64,000 bases of DNA. It comes from Sanghuangporus weigelae (Eukaryota > Basidiomycota > Agaricomycetes > Hymenochaetales > Hymenochaetaceae). The position numbers were made by a program, and so were the translations under genes. Shown here in pieces: positions 23,365 to 35,305 of this stretch. Numbering within the stretch: position 1 is the first letter of the stretch; the number at the start of each line of letters is the position of its first letter. The stretch lies in assembly GCA_033182465.1 (NCBI GenBank), contig CP137330.1, positions 992,001 to 1,056,000 of the forward strand, written 5' to 3'. The notes under the pieces are model-generated. The model made no database searches, was not told where the DNA came from, and saw nothing but the letters and a program-made list of their open reading frames with translations.

Positions 23365-24939
23365 TTATTCCGCACCAGGCAACAGACATGTACCTTTCTT
23401 TCCGCCTGATGACTCCATGTATTGAGCAAGCGCTCTGATTTTTACCACGCCACCAGATGCAGCAGCACTGTCCGACCATTCTTGAGGTTCGAATTGCTTC
23501 TTTATTGATGCGAAATGATTTTCCATACTCTTAGCCAGAACGCCTTCGATTTCTTGATCCAACGCAACACCAAGTATAGGCTTTATCCACCCGTAACATA
23601 CCTTCGAATTTGTGCGGAGAACATGGAATAAGCGCCGTCCACTCCCCTTCGCGACTTCATTATACGCGAGGAATTAGAACCAGCATCCCAGACAACATGG
23701 CTCCGAGACACCGATAAACCCATAAGCTTCGATCTCTTCCGTTAAGAAGTATGCTAAGAGCGCCAATTCGCAATGGACGTGAGCTTCCTCGCACTCTCTT
23801 AACTGCCTCTTTGCACTATAGTGAGCAATGAACTTATCATAAGTAAGCTGCGAACGGTCTGAATCAGAAGATGATCCATTCGAACGATTTGACCCCTCGG
23901 AACTTTTACCCGTCGACGATCCACTGGACGAACCTGACCGAATAGTTGAACTGTTGGGCTTCGTAAACCTTCTTACGACACCAGAATGGTCTCTACTGAA
24001 GACGGCACGAAAGGAATCTTCTTCAAGGTCATACTTGAAAAGACCCTTCTGCGAAGGAACAACTTCAATGACAAAGGGACCCTTGAGCAAACTGCGCATG
24101 CCAGCAGATGCCGTGAGATATAACAGCTGTTTGGAGTGCAAACGCTTCCTTCCAGAACTGCGCAAATGTACCTATATTCTCCGGCGTTGCGTTGCTTCTC
24201 TCTTTCACTGAGACGAGGAGTTAAATTCATGTAGTCACGGTACGAAAAGCACACTTGCTTAGTCGATCGCATCTGCTAAACAGAGATTCAGATGCTTCGC
24301 TCCAAACAGAGTCCCCTAGTGTATCAACTTCCTCGCAGACTGCATCGATAACGGCAATGAAATCCATGATGTTCTCTTCGGAGTCTCCTCTTTGACATAC
24401 GCTGCGGAGGCATCGACGGCTTCGGTAATGAACCCCTTGACTCCTAGCCCGTCACCTTTCTTAAAGGTTTCTATGACCTTCTCCATAGAGTGCAGATAGA
24501 TGTGAAGGATCAAATCAATGACCTTATCAGATGAAAATTCCGGTTCCAGAGATGCGTCGCCTCCCTGCTGAGGATGCTCATCCACAAGTGAACTAAGATG
24601 TTCCCATACGTTCTCAAGGTGCAGGCGTGCTTTGCTAAGCGTTGAAAGGGAGGAATTTTCTCCGCTGGCGGAAATGTAAATTGTGAGAAGCCCATCTTCA
24701 GACCTAGCCGTATCTACTGCAATGACCTCATCAGATGGCTGAGAAACAAGGATGGTTGCGATTGCGCTGTGAACTCGGACAGCACGTCGACCTGCATTAG
24801 CCCCATAAGTCAAAATGTTTGTCCTGTCGCGATCGAGCTTAGAGATTAAATCGCCAGAGTTATCTCGGGTGTATTGAGCCGGAACGTCGAAGATGCTGGA
24901 GTCTGAGGCTGCAATGAGGACCATAGATAAGTCAGTCAT
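23365..24939 (-). pseudogene. OTT_1508-like deaminase-domain gene with in-frame stop
   Basis: The N-terminal part (from MTDLSMVLIAASDSSIFDV at 24939) is helical and leads through two or more introns to a deaminase-like core. The segment TFAQFWKEAFALQTAVISHG and then VFSRDHSG...RRFTKP precede ECEEAHVHCELALLAYF and YGFIGVSEPCCLGCWF. The HCE and PCxxC motifs are the zinc-binding signature of the cytidine deaminase-like fold, and the layout fits the OTT_1508-like family expanded in basidiomycetes. Directly after CWF a TAA (23674-23676) interrupts the frame. Downstream the same frame continues plausibly (FLAYNEVAKGSGRRLFHVL) to 23365. Exon joins around 24100-24370 are uncertain. Without the stop it would be a normal-looking gene. 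Confidence 0.6.
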
Positions 24940-25412
24940 GGCGGTACCGATACTGATGCGCTGACGGTTCAGACACTATTACATAAGAGGTGTGGAAGTT
25001 GAAAGAAAAAGAAACAACGCCGCTGTCATCTCCTCTACCCCCTGTAACCCTGTTTCCGTCCACCACATAGTAGATCTCGAAACATATTCCCATGACTTCG
25101 TATTCCATGGCATGAGCTCCATGTTTATTTCCATCTTTCCGATTTGGCCATAGGAAGTTCACATTACATTCGCGTCTGGATCAATTGGTACGTTACACTT
25201 CTAGTATGCAGAATCAAACACAGCGATATGTAGTAGATCGCTGTAGGCATTATAGACAGCCTGTATATACCATTCGAAATGCATAATGCTCATAAATCCA
25301 ACGCCTGAATCAGATCGAATGTGATGCATGGTAAATCGAATACGACGGGTGATAATCTGTCCTGATGCATTTCGATGTCTTGTAAACTAATATGATGAAC
25401 GACAGGTGTACG
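24940..25412. other. Intergenic, no gene seen
   Basis: This lies between the deaminase gene start and the 3' end of kinase A. One short open frame on the minus strand has no motif. Confidence 0.5.
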
Positions 25413-26908
25413 CTATGGCGTCTTCTCGCGGCGTTTCGCCCAAAACCGCGAGATTCCCTTTAGGCGTCTACCTTCTGCCTCTGCAGGAAGATTAAATTAA
25501 ACGAATTCGCCTTTCTGTAAAGGCCGACTTACCAATCGTTTCCTTCGTAGTGACCCGAACGATACGAAAGCGATTCCGTTCTGGCTTTCGTACAGGCACC
25601 TCGTCCAAGTTCAGGTCAGAAATGTTCTCCAGAGATGCAACATCACCAGCATGAGCTACAGCCGCGTTGTCGATAGCGTACGTCTCAGGAGTTTCAGGTC
25701 CATCTGAGTCTGAGTCGTCAGAAACGGAGCCCGATTCGAGCCCAGGTAGGACGTTTGAGAAATCTGCTTCAAGGACGTTATGCGGCAACTCCTTGTCTTC
25801 AGAGCGCCTCTTCAGTCGTGCCACACGGGGATTATGAAGCACTCCGAAAGCAGGTTCAGGAAGATGCCTGTCCACGGGGAGTTGTTGCCGCCTAGGAACA
25901 AGACCGCTGTCAATGTCGAAATCGGTTTCATCCGTGAATGTTTTCACACGTGAGATACGTCTAGCCAGCTCGCGAATGGAGATGCGTTGATGCGGACGGA
26001 ACCTGAAGATACTCTTCAGGATCTCGTTGGTTTCGCATGATATGCTCCTCAAGTTGTGATGGAGAAAGTTTCGGTCGTTGCATGAGTACCACTCGAAAAC
26101 GCGGTCCTCAGCTGTGGCCTTCCGCCACGGATAGTACCCGGTGATGAGATTCACGAGAATAATGCCAAGCGCCCAGATATCAGTATGCGGCGTAGAGATC
26201 GGCATAGATGACCTGGTTAGAAGCTCTTTGCGGACCGTTAATAGTTTGAAGGCTGCTCGACTGAGAATACATACCGGGGGCCATGTATGGCTCACTCCCC
26301 ATTCCGAGGTCTCTCGTGTACTTGTTTGTCGTCGCGAACCCGAAGTCTCCCAAGACAGCCTTCTTTCCTTTCTTCAACATGATATTCTCGGGTTTCAAGT
26401 CACGATGATAGACGCCTTCTTCGTGGCACGCCTTTACCGCATCCAAAACCTGGAGGAAAATCCTGCGAATGCACTCATCGTCCTTTGCAGCATTTTCTTT
26501 TTTCTGCTGCTGGATGAGATCGTTCAAGTCGCCGCCTTCGCAATACTCCGTAACGATGTATTTAAGACCCGTGGGTTCATCATCGATAACCTTGACGATC
26601 TTCAGAATCGAGGAAGAAGCAGCCGCGCATTGTCGGTGCAACCGTACTTCTTGAGAAATAGCCTTCTGCTGCCACGGTGTCATTCGACGTGGGATCATAC
26701 ACTTCACCGCGTAGAGTTGGTCCATGTTGTAATAGCTTTCCATCGCGGTGCACTCGGCCAGGTAGACGGCAGACCATGTGCCATATCCAAGAAGCTTCTT
26801 TAAGTGAAGGCGGCCGCCGTCGATTATAGCGTCTTTGAGAGGAGGGAGAGTGGCCGATGGACATCCCCTGTACGCCGGGTTGTTAAGAACATCCGATCTT
26901 TTCGGCAT
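25413..26908 (-). CDS. Ran1/Sks1-type serine/threonine protein kinase, copy A
   Basis: Exons 26908-26275, 26225-25533 and 25480-25413 give 464 residues. The kinase core is complete: glycine loop LGYGTWSAVY, AVKC lysine, HRDLKPENIM catalytic loop, GDFGFAT, and YMAPEL formed exactly across the first intron. DIWALG and RPHQRIS close the domain. A non-kinase tail follows with an acidic patch and GPETPETYAIDNAAVAHAGD. Overall pattern resembles Ran1/Pat1/Sks1 kinases, nutrient and sexual-cycle regulators in yeasts; the precise role here is unknown. The last exon is inferred from a GTAAGT donor and CTGCAG acceptor; without it the protein would end at 25492. Copy B lies downstream in this window on the same strand. 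Confidence 0.88.
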
Positions 26909-27678
26909 CTTGCACGTCTGAGTAGATGAGTTGGAGAAGAGTAGCGGTTGTCTAGATGAGAGATAGAGCGAAGAATTCGTGATGAGTACCAAGGTTGCTG
27001 CCCCACATTTTATGCGTTATTCGAACAATAACTAGCAGGTCTTGCACAGACATCGCCATAATGAGCGATAAGACATTATAATACAACAGGGAAAGAATAT
27101 AACGACAATTAGCACAATGAAATTTTTTTTTGTTAGGCTTGCCTACCATGTCTCGGGAGCTGGTTCAAGTCGACTGCTGCAATGTAAGCAAATATACCTG
27201 TGAGCGCACAGGATAAACGCCTTAATTATTCTCCTTTTCAAAAAGGAAGTTATATATTATTCTTGGTCATACCCATAACAAAAGACATAAGAAATACCTT
27301 CGAGGCTAGACCGGTACTAGTCCAGCAAGCTGAGACACGACTCATGTCCATACCATTCGTCGTACAGTCGCATAAGTCACGTACAAGTCGCTGATTCATT
27401 CAATATTCGACATACGGCAAGATATTTCGTTGGCAAAGTTCCAGCAAATTGGAATTATATGTAGTTGTAGTAGTGTATTTAGCTGCGTCCATCATCATCG
27501 CTTCCAACTCCATTATATTCTTCCACCCCCAAAGTGATTCATGCACTTGTGGGTTATGTATTCGAGAGACTCCCAAAAGTCAATATTCTCTCTGTCGTGT
27601 CGCTTGAAAAATGTGTGGAAGGTAGAAAATAGACGATCGATCATGACATGAAATTTAAATTTAGAAAAAAAACCCCTA
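26909..27678. other. Intergenic, AT-rich
   Basis: Separates kinase A from the miniature transposon. No coding motif seen. Confidence 0.5.
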
Positions 27679-28337
27679 CAGGCATTTACCGGTCCTTTGA
27701 ACACCCAATACAGATCCACTCATACACAACACCACAAACATTAAAAAAAAAATCTAATTACATATCTGAGTAGTCTGCTATGGAGGCTATATGCTGAAAT
27801 TTTTTTGAGCTGTAAAATGTGCAGGAAAAATCAAATTGTGCGTGTGAAAAAAGTAGGGTAAATGTCACAAAATTAACTCCTTTGAACACCTTGTGACATA
27901 AGTGTCATGCTAGTGCATGTATTCGCATTGCCCGATTACATAATAATGTTGATAAGTCTGCCTGTCACACTTTTCAAGTCACCTTTATTGTATGCCTTAT
28001 ATTAATTCATTGGATAGCTCTTTCGCCACACAAACTAGGCTGCATGTACTTACAGTAGTGGAGTACTAGTATATCTGCTTTTGAGTCATGCTAAAAGCAT
28101 GAATGAATAGCAAAATGCATCTGATTCATTGTTTCTCATTGAGTTTCACTGAAATTCAGCAGTAAATAATTTCTCTGTATTTAACGGGTCATAGTATTTT
28201 GCTGAAATTTTGCAGCATGACTCATGTGTATTCTGTCCACCTATGATAAAATTTTCAAGTTGCAAATTGGAGGTTTGAGTGAGTAAATGTAGGGTGTTCA
28301 AAGGAAGGGTACTGTTTAAAGGACCGGTAAATGCCTG
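27679..28337. mobile_element. TA-flanked miniature inverted-repeat transposon, 659 bp
   Basis: The left end begins CAGGCATTTACCGGTCCTTT and the right end is its exact reverse complement. Both ends are bordered by TA (27677-27678 and 28338-28339), as expected for a Tc1/mariner-type target duplication. A second inverted pair, CCTTTGAACACCC at the left (27693) and its complement near 28292, sits just inside, and a third copy of CCTTTGAACACC occurs near 27882. The interior is AT-rich with no transposase. The superfamily call rests on the TA duplication only. Confidence 0.75.
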
Positions 28338-28829
28338 TATTTGCTTACGTAACAACTCTCTGTGGGTAGGTGGGTAATAATTTCGATCTCTCAACTTGTA
28401 AGTCGAAGCACGCGGCTTACACATTTGCATGTTTGTACTGAAAACATTCTACTTGCTCCTTGCGCTATGGTCATAAAAATAGTGGGGAAAGGGCCATTGG
28501 ATAAAATGAATCAAAGCATACTCGACATCCAATCTCGACATCCAATCCATCCAACATTGCGATTAGCGATGTTATATAAATGTTTTTATTTATTATGAGA
28601 GAATGAGAGACGGGAGATTACAGTCTTTTTTTGGTATACGAGATCAGGGAGCAGAGGCAAAGACTACATGAAGTATTCAGGCTCGCAGACAGCGTCCTTG
28701 GTGAAGGCATACAGGAAGCCAAGAATGGAATAAAGAAAAGAAAGAAAGAGGGAAAAGAAACTACGAAGATATTGAGTTAGCATCCGCCTAGAGAGCGTAG
28801 AATTCCAACTTACATCAACTGAGTTCTGA
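28338..28829. other. Intergenic, no gene seen
   Basis: Lies between the miniature transposon and the 3' end of kinase B. No motif-bearing frame. Confidence 0.5.
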
Positions 28830-30410
28830 TCACCTAGCAACGCCAACTAATCGCAACGGGCTACGTTTTGGGAGAGGCGGAAGGGACGTCGTGCCTTTAT
28901 CTGCGCGAGCAACGCGGTTCGTTTCCGTCTTGCCGCTTTTGCAATTCACGCCGTTTCGTGCTTCAGCACCGGAAGCAAAAACAACGGCAGAGACTACCCC
29001 CAAGTCAATTTCGTCGATCTCCTCGAGTACTCCCGCATCTCCAACGGCAGCAATAGTGGCGTTGTCGACCGCATGAGTTTCAGGGGTGATAGGCCCCTCT
29101 GACTCTGCGTAATCGGATTCCGAATCCGAGTCGCTACCGAGTATTGCGAAGCTGTCGGTAATGTCTGCCTCCGCGAGCAGAGATAGAGCAACTTCCTCCG
29201 CGATTGACATGTCGAGGATGTCTTCGTCTTCTTCAGCATCTGACAGCAATTGAAGATGTTCAGAGGGAGAAGGGAATTCGTCGATGATATAAGGGTCAAT
29301 AGGAGCGTCCGTGACGTCCGTTTCCTCCGGAACATGGGCATTTACGGCGTGAAGCTCGACAGACTCGAAGTCCGCCACCGTATTCGCCATCATCTCTGGC
29401 CCTGTCTCGCGCGAAAATTTCTTGGCGTTCAAGATTCGTGTAGACAGATCCTTGATAGAGGTTCGCTGGTGTGGATCAAGCGTAAAAATGCTCTTGAGTA
29501 TCTCGTTGGCGTCCCGAGAGATCGGAAACGCGTTGTACAAGTAATCTGGCTCGAACAGAGCATAAGCCAAGAAGCGATCATCTATGACGCATTCGTTTGG
29601 GTAGCGATAGTCCTTCGCTTCAACGGAGGCTTCTGACCAGGGTGGACAACTCGCTATGAGTGCCATAAAGATGACACCGAGCGCCCAAATATCAGCACGA
29701 GGCGACGAGTATCTCTCAAGCTTGACTCCAAAACCGCCAAGCACCTCTGTTAATTTTGAGTGAACTGAACGGTCATCACTGTAATGTTACATACCGGGGC
29801 TCATGTATGGCCTAGTTCCCAAGCAAAATTGCGTTGACACCTTTTGCCTCGTCGCGAATCCAAAGTCGCCAAGAATGACCTTCTTGCCTCCGTCTTGAAG
29901 CAAGATGTTTTCGGGTTTTAGGTCGCGGTGATAAATTCCCTGCCCGTGGCACGCCTCGACAGCGTCCAAAATCTGGACGAAGATCTCATGAATGCGCTCG
30001 TCGTTGTCGATGAATTCTCCATCGTTGATTAAATCCAGCAAGGTTCGTTTGTCGCACAGGTCTGTGATAATGAATAAATGACCCTTGCTGTCCTTGATGA
30101 CGTCGTGGATCTGGAGGACGTGAGGAGAGGCATCTGCGCAGATGGAATGCAGCTCGACTTCGTGAGAGACGGTGTCCAGCTGGTGAGAGTCCATGTGGCC
30201 CACCGCCATGCATTTTACCGCGCATGTCTTACTTGAATCAGAGACCGACTCTCCCTCGTAGACGGTGCTCCATGTGCCACGGCCGATGGCTTTGACGAGG
30301 CGAATGCGACTATGGCCTTCACCGATGACTTCATTTCTGAGATCAGATACATTGGCGGAGGGTGTTCCATCGAAGTATGGATCATTGAGCAGGGTATATC
30401 CAGTTGACAT
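28830..30410 (-). CDS. Ran1/Sks1-type serine/threonine protein kinase, copy B
   Basis: Exons 30410-29795 and 29746-28830 give 510 residues (an ATG at 30419 adds three). All catalytic elements are present: IGRGTWSTVY, CAVKCM, HRDLKPENIL, GDFGFAT and YMSPEV, the last split by the intron at the same place as in copy A. DIWALG follows. The tail is longer and more acidic than in copy A but carries a matching motif, GPITPETHAVDNATIAAVGD, then LEEIDEIDLG. The shared intron site and shared tail motif show tandem duplication. Function by family is regulatory phosphorylation; substrates are unknown. Confidence 0.88.
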
Positions 30411-30419
30411 TTTGAGCAT

Positions 30420-31346
30420 TTCAACGGAGAGAGTATTGCTGGCTTGTAGAGTGGATAGATGAGGGTAAGGGTACAAGCGAGTTTGTTAAAGATTGTACAG
30501 ACACCTGCGGTTTTATACACCTGCGGTTTTATTGACGAGGACTTGAGTTCACATTTGATAATGCTATGAGTTCTAGCTTACCTGCATCTTTACGCTTTCC
30601 AAACAATAATCCCAATTTTTACAAGCAGTCTGGACCCCTCCGGAAGCAAGTTGCCGACCAATGGCGAAGTGACTGAAGCAGTAAGACATTCCAGATCGAC
30701 TTCATAGCTTTGACGATAACAATAGATAATTTTCTTCCTATTGTTAAGCTTTACTTCCGCTGTGCCAGCAGCGATGCATCCAGATGTTTTCATCTCTGTC
30801 ATCCGAGACATGACAATCTAGACAACCAGGTTTATTGTCGTTTCTTTCTCGAACGAGCATCCTCATTGCCATTGGATAAATCTATGACAAATGGCAGATA
30901 AGGAATCTGGATGCGGAAGATCAGGTAGCTTGCTCTCCAGCCAAGGATGGTTCCACCTTTGAAAAAAAAAAAAAAAAAAAAGGGATTCCGAAAACGCTCA
31001 CGTGCGCCAAACGCGTACTGAAGTATCACGTGAGCTCACAAAATAAACAAGCATAAGCAATCAATCGAGAACAATACAGGTGTCTCACGTCCGTGTCCAA
31101 AGCAAAAAATGAAGTAATACTAGAATTTGCTTCCCGATCAGAGCTGCATCTCAAGTATGCTCAGCTGGACGGACATCTTGTGACGATGTTGGATGAGCAG
31201 TCATGAAGGGTACCTTGAATAGTCAGACTAGTACTGGTGGCATACATAAATACATCTATCACAGGACAGGGAAAACGCAAAAGGATTGGTGGAGAGAAGG
31301 TGTATGGATCAGGAGTTTGATCCACGAAAAAACACAGCTGAGACGA
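30420..31346. other. Intergenic with poly-A run
   Basis: A run of about 20 A lies at 30961-30981. No target duplication or coding sequence was found next to it. Otherwise empty. Confidence 0.5.
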
Positions 31347-33476
31347 TCATTCGTGCAAAGCTTTTTCGACATCTGCAGGGTCTGTCTCTAGGGACGCATC
31401 CGGGTCTTGCGCCTCCTCGTTAGAGTCATCAGCCTTGGTCTCAGCGGATTTGTCTGCGTCAATGGAAATGGAAGATCTGTCCTCCGCAGGCTCGGAGCTA
31501 CTTGGACTGGATTCATCCGCTTTGTCCTCCTCTGCAGCTTTCGACACGGCTTCCGTGGCGAGGTCGATTGCATGTGTAGAGTCACCCTCGTCGGCTGACG
31601 CCAATTCGGATCGGGAAGGTTCGTTCTTTTCGGCCTGATCAGTCTCCGATTCCTCTCCAATTACCACAAACTCGCCCTCCTCTTCTCTTTTCGTGTCTCC
31701 GCTCTCCGCCTGACTCTCCCCCGATAGCTCTTCTATAGCAGCTCCTTCTTCCTTCCCGGTCTCTTTCAGCTCTACATCAGACATTTGGCCCTGCAACACC
31801 CCCTTTCTCAAAGGCAAAATCTCTTCGTATTTTTCTCCGAAGTAGATTTCTTCCGGTCTGGAATCCGTAGCAAATGCACTTGAAGTGGCGTCATCTTCTC
31901 TGTATTCAATGCCTTCCTGCTCTTCGAAAGGCCCTGCGCCTGTGTACCCGGGACCTGATAGGGGTCCGCGGAAAGAACCAAGCCCTGAGAGTTGCGATAT
32001 GACATTGCTCGGATAGTTTCGCGACTGTTGCAAATCGGTGGCATTGATATTGCTAGCATTACTCGGGACCTGCAGAAGTGATGGCGAAAGTCCGAGTCCG
32101 CCCGCAGCTGACGAGCTTGGTGAAACGCCGGGAGGTAAAGCCGTCTTCATCGTCCCAGAGGCAGAGAACGTCAGCGTATACGGCTTGGTTTCCTTCTCCT
32201 TCTCCTCCTCATCCTTCTCTCCGTCTTTCTCATCTTTCTCAGGCGAATATGGATGAGGCCGGCAAGCCTCGGAAGACTGTGCTAGAACATGAAGTGAATC
32301 AACGTGAGGGATGCCACTGCTGTCGAAGCCTAGACTTTTCGGGGGACTCGTCGAAGGGACATCCTTCCCCAGACTGAAGGAAGTCGGCGACCCAGGCTGA
32401 CCACGCAATGCCTCGCTGAACGCTTCCGCATCACTGAAAACCATGGTGTCTGTCCTATTCCTTCCGCCTTTCCTCGGACTCTCCATGATCCCGACGCCAC
32501 CCCTTTCCTTGTCTTTCTCGCCTCTGGTCTGATGCTGAGGATGGAGTGAAGCTCCCAGCAATCTCGGAGGACTCACATCTCCAACAGAGTTGGAGGAAGG
32601 GTCGGGATTGGGGACCCTTGCGGGTATGACGAGGAAGTCTGCCGGGACAAGGTCAAAGCGAGCAGTGAGAGCAAGAAAACGTGCGTATAGGGAATTTTCA
32701 GCTTCGGACGACTCGAAAACTTCGCGATGATGAAAGTAGGCATGAGAGAATATTCGCCCTAGACGGCGGGCCAGAGAGGAAAAGTGCCGAATGGAAGGTT
32801 GAGGAATGGATATGCTAAGGCATATAGTTGAATGACTTGGTTGTAAGCAGAAAACTCAAAACGAACCGAGAGGGGAATGCCCGTGGTGAATTGAGGAGTG
32901 CGGTCGCACTGTCCAGAGTGTGGATAATATAGTCAATAGCACAACATTGCTGGAGGATAACTCGTCAGCGAACGACGTAGCAAGCCTGGCCCTATTAAAC
33001 GACGACATGTACCTCCATTGCGCCATCATTCCCGTGGGCCACACATAAATACAACCATTCGCCAGCTTTCATCTCCGGACAAGACGTACGCGTGCATTCT
33101 TGCTGCAGAGACGTGATCAATGGGCACGTCAGGTCTTGTGCCAGTCGTCTTCAATTCGAGCTTAGCTTGACTGCTACATCGACCGATAATCAAGTACCAC
33201 GTACCTGATCTGCTCGTAAATCCAGCAAGCTTCATCAACACCATCGTTCTTTGCATCCACGTCCGGCTTGTCCTTCTCGTCCTGGTCACCCTTCTTGACG
33301 CGTCCCGGAGGGGCCACGATGGTTTCTACGTCATGAGGATTCTGTCGAATGAGAATTGAGATATACTCTTGCAACTGAAACGCGCTGTCGAAGTCCGAAA
33401 GAGATGTTTTTTCAACTGGGATAGGCGGATAAAACGAGGAGAGCCGCGAGCCGCGTAGAGGACGTGTCGCGACCAT
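31347..33476 (-). CDS. MOB4: MOB4/phocein-like MOB-domain protein with long acidic tail
   Basis: Exons 33476-33205, 33148-33013, 32949-32867 and 32814-31347 give 652 residues. Residues about 60-260 form a MOB domain of the phocein (Mob3/Mob4) type: CWIYEQIRRLAQDL, QECTRTSCPEMKAGEWLYLC, CCAIDYIIHTLDSATALLNS and IFSHAYFHHREVF. The cysteine pair and histidines match the zinc site. Phocein is a core part of the STRIPAK phosphatase-kinase complex, which in filamentous fungi governs hyphal fusion and fruiting. Typical family members have about 225 residues. Here some 390 extra residues, rich in serine, glutamate and aspartate and surely disordered, are encoded in the last exon without a break. It is head to head with the dehydrogenase gene. 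Confidence 0.88.
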
Positions 33477-33791
33477 GTTTCAACGAGCTTATAGATAACC
33501 TTACTCCAGCAACGTCTTCTATCGATCTTTCGCGCTCTAGGACGATAAAGGGCACTATCGGCGGCGGGACTGACGACGAGGAAGTTGACAACGAAAGCCA
33601 GTGGCCAATAAAATAACCAAAGCGGCTTGCTTAATAAGCAAACTGGAACAAAATAGAAGGCCTGATCAGCGCGACGATCAGTGACGATCTGTCCACATCT
33701 TGAAAATCCGATCATTTTGTTGCTACAAGGTGCATACGTAGACCGACGTCGTACACGACGTCACCACAGCCCGCCGCATCATCCCCAAAGG

Positions 33792-33799
33792 TATATAAG
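33792..33799 (+). promoter_or_regulatory. TATA box of the short-chain dehydrogenase gene
   Basis: TATATAAG lies about 67 bases before the ATG at 33859. Confidence 0.55.
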
Positions 33800-33858
33800 C
33801 CTCGTCGGGATGCCCAGAATGTTTGCGAAAACCTCTCTCTTGACTTTAAACATCCGCC

Positions 33859-34971
33859 ATGTCCGCACCAAGCATTCCAGAAGTGTTCAAGAAAGGCTGG
33901 AAACCACCCTTCCAGGAGCAATCAGGCGCGCCAGGAAAGCAGCGCGGGGTACTTGAGCCTCAGCCAGTTGACGATGTCACAGCAGACGGAAAGCCCTACA
34001 AAGCTTCCGGCAAGCTCGAAGGCAAGGCAGCTTTGATCACTGGCGCGGACAGTGGCATCGGTAGAGCTGTAGCGATTCTGTTTGCCTTGGAGGGAGCGGA
34101 CGTGTCTATTGCGTATAAACCTGAGGAAGAAAATGATGCGGCCGCGACGGAAAAATATATCATTGAGAAGACCAAAGGAGCGAGGAAGGTCGTTCGTGCA
34201 CCTTTCGATCTGAGGAAAGAGGAGAATTGCCAGAAGCTGGTAGAGATGCACCTCAAGACCTTTGGCAGACTCGACACTCTGTACGTTCATTCAATGATTA
34301 TGGGGTCTTATTAACATATTCATGGTCACATCATTTATTTTGCTTTCCAATAGGGTCCTAAACCACGGTACGCAGAAAGAGATCGGTGACGTTTCCTCGA
34401 TTCCTACGGAGCAATGGCACGACGTCTTCACCACCAACATCCACTCTTTCTTCTACATTATCAAAGCCGCTCTGCCGCACATGCCGACATTCAACAACTC
34501 CACCATCGTCTTTTGTGCTTCTGTCAACCCGAGCGTTGGGCATCCCGGTCTCGTCGACTACACAGCTACAAAAGGCGCCATCGTTGGATTCGCAAGAGCA
34601 TTAAGCAATCAGATTGTTGGCGAAAAGGGAATTAGAGTTAATGTCGTTGCTCCTGGTCCGATTTGGACACCACTCATGTAGGTGGTCATTTTGTCGTAGA
34701 ATGAGGAATGTGAACTTACCTGATATTATTTTATAGTCCAGCAACCATGTCCAAGGATTCAATTGAAACATTCGGTGTTACAACGCCCATCGGGCGCGCT
34801 GGCCAACCTGTCGAGATCGCAACGAACTTCGTCTTCCTCGCAAGTGCGGACTCAAGTTATATAAGGTATGCGTTGAAACAGTGCTTTCGTCTTCCTTTTC
34901 ATATCTCGGACTAATTCCACTCGCACAGTGGCCAAGTCCTGCACCCGAACGGAGGTGTGGTTATTGCGTAG
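33859..34971 (+). CDS. Short-chain dehydrogenase/reductase (YhdF/GSP39-like)
   Basis: Exons 33859-34280, 34354-34677, 34737-34865 and 34929-34971 give 305 residues. The Rossmann cofactor motif is ALITGADSGIGRA (TGxxxGIG). The helix-4 motif is modified to LNHGTQ, and the catalytic segment reads ASVNPSVGHPGLVDYTATKGA, with Y-x3-K intact and a serine upstream. The C-terminus GQVLHPNGGVVIA is typical of the group. The N-terminal 50-residue arm (PPFQEQSGAPGKQ) is the hallmark of the YhdF/general stress protein 39 subfamily. The substrate is unknown; an NAD(P)-dependent alcohol or sugar oxidoreductase in the cytosol is the general expectation. Confidence 0.9.
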
Positions 34972-35305
34972 AGAAAAGACAGAAAAGACAAAAAGAAATC
35001 CTACGTAGGAAATAATATATATTAGTGTACGAGTTCTGATCTCGATATCCTTGAGGTGAAACGCGTAATGAAATAAGTTCGAGCAGCGTATTCATATTGT
35101 CAGCAGTACTTTCAACGATCGAGAAACAGGAGTCTGCGTCTCGAACAAACTTTCTAAGAACAAAAATCATTGTTCTTTCTGCTACTGTCGATAATTAATC
35201 TTCTATTATCATTTCTAATGCACCAAGAATGATGATTTCATACACCAATGTCCATCCATCCTTCAGATGAAAACATCAAAAGTTTGTTTTGAAAAAAGAA
35301 AGAAA
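34972..35305. other. Convergent intergenic gap
   Basis: 3' flanks of the dehydrogenase and permease genes. No feature seen. Confidence 0.5.

Noticed and set aside
30961-30981. Poly-A run, considered as the tail of a retroposon
   Set aside because: No target-site duplication or upstream retroelement sequence could be found.
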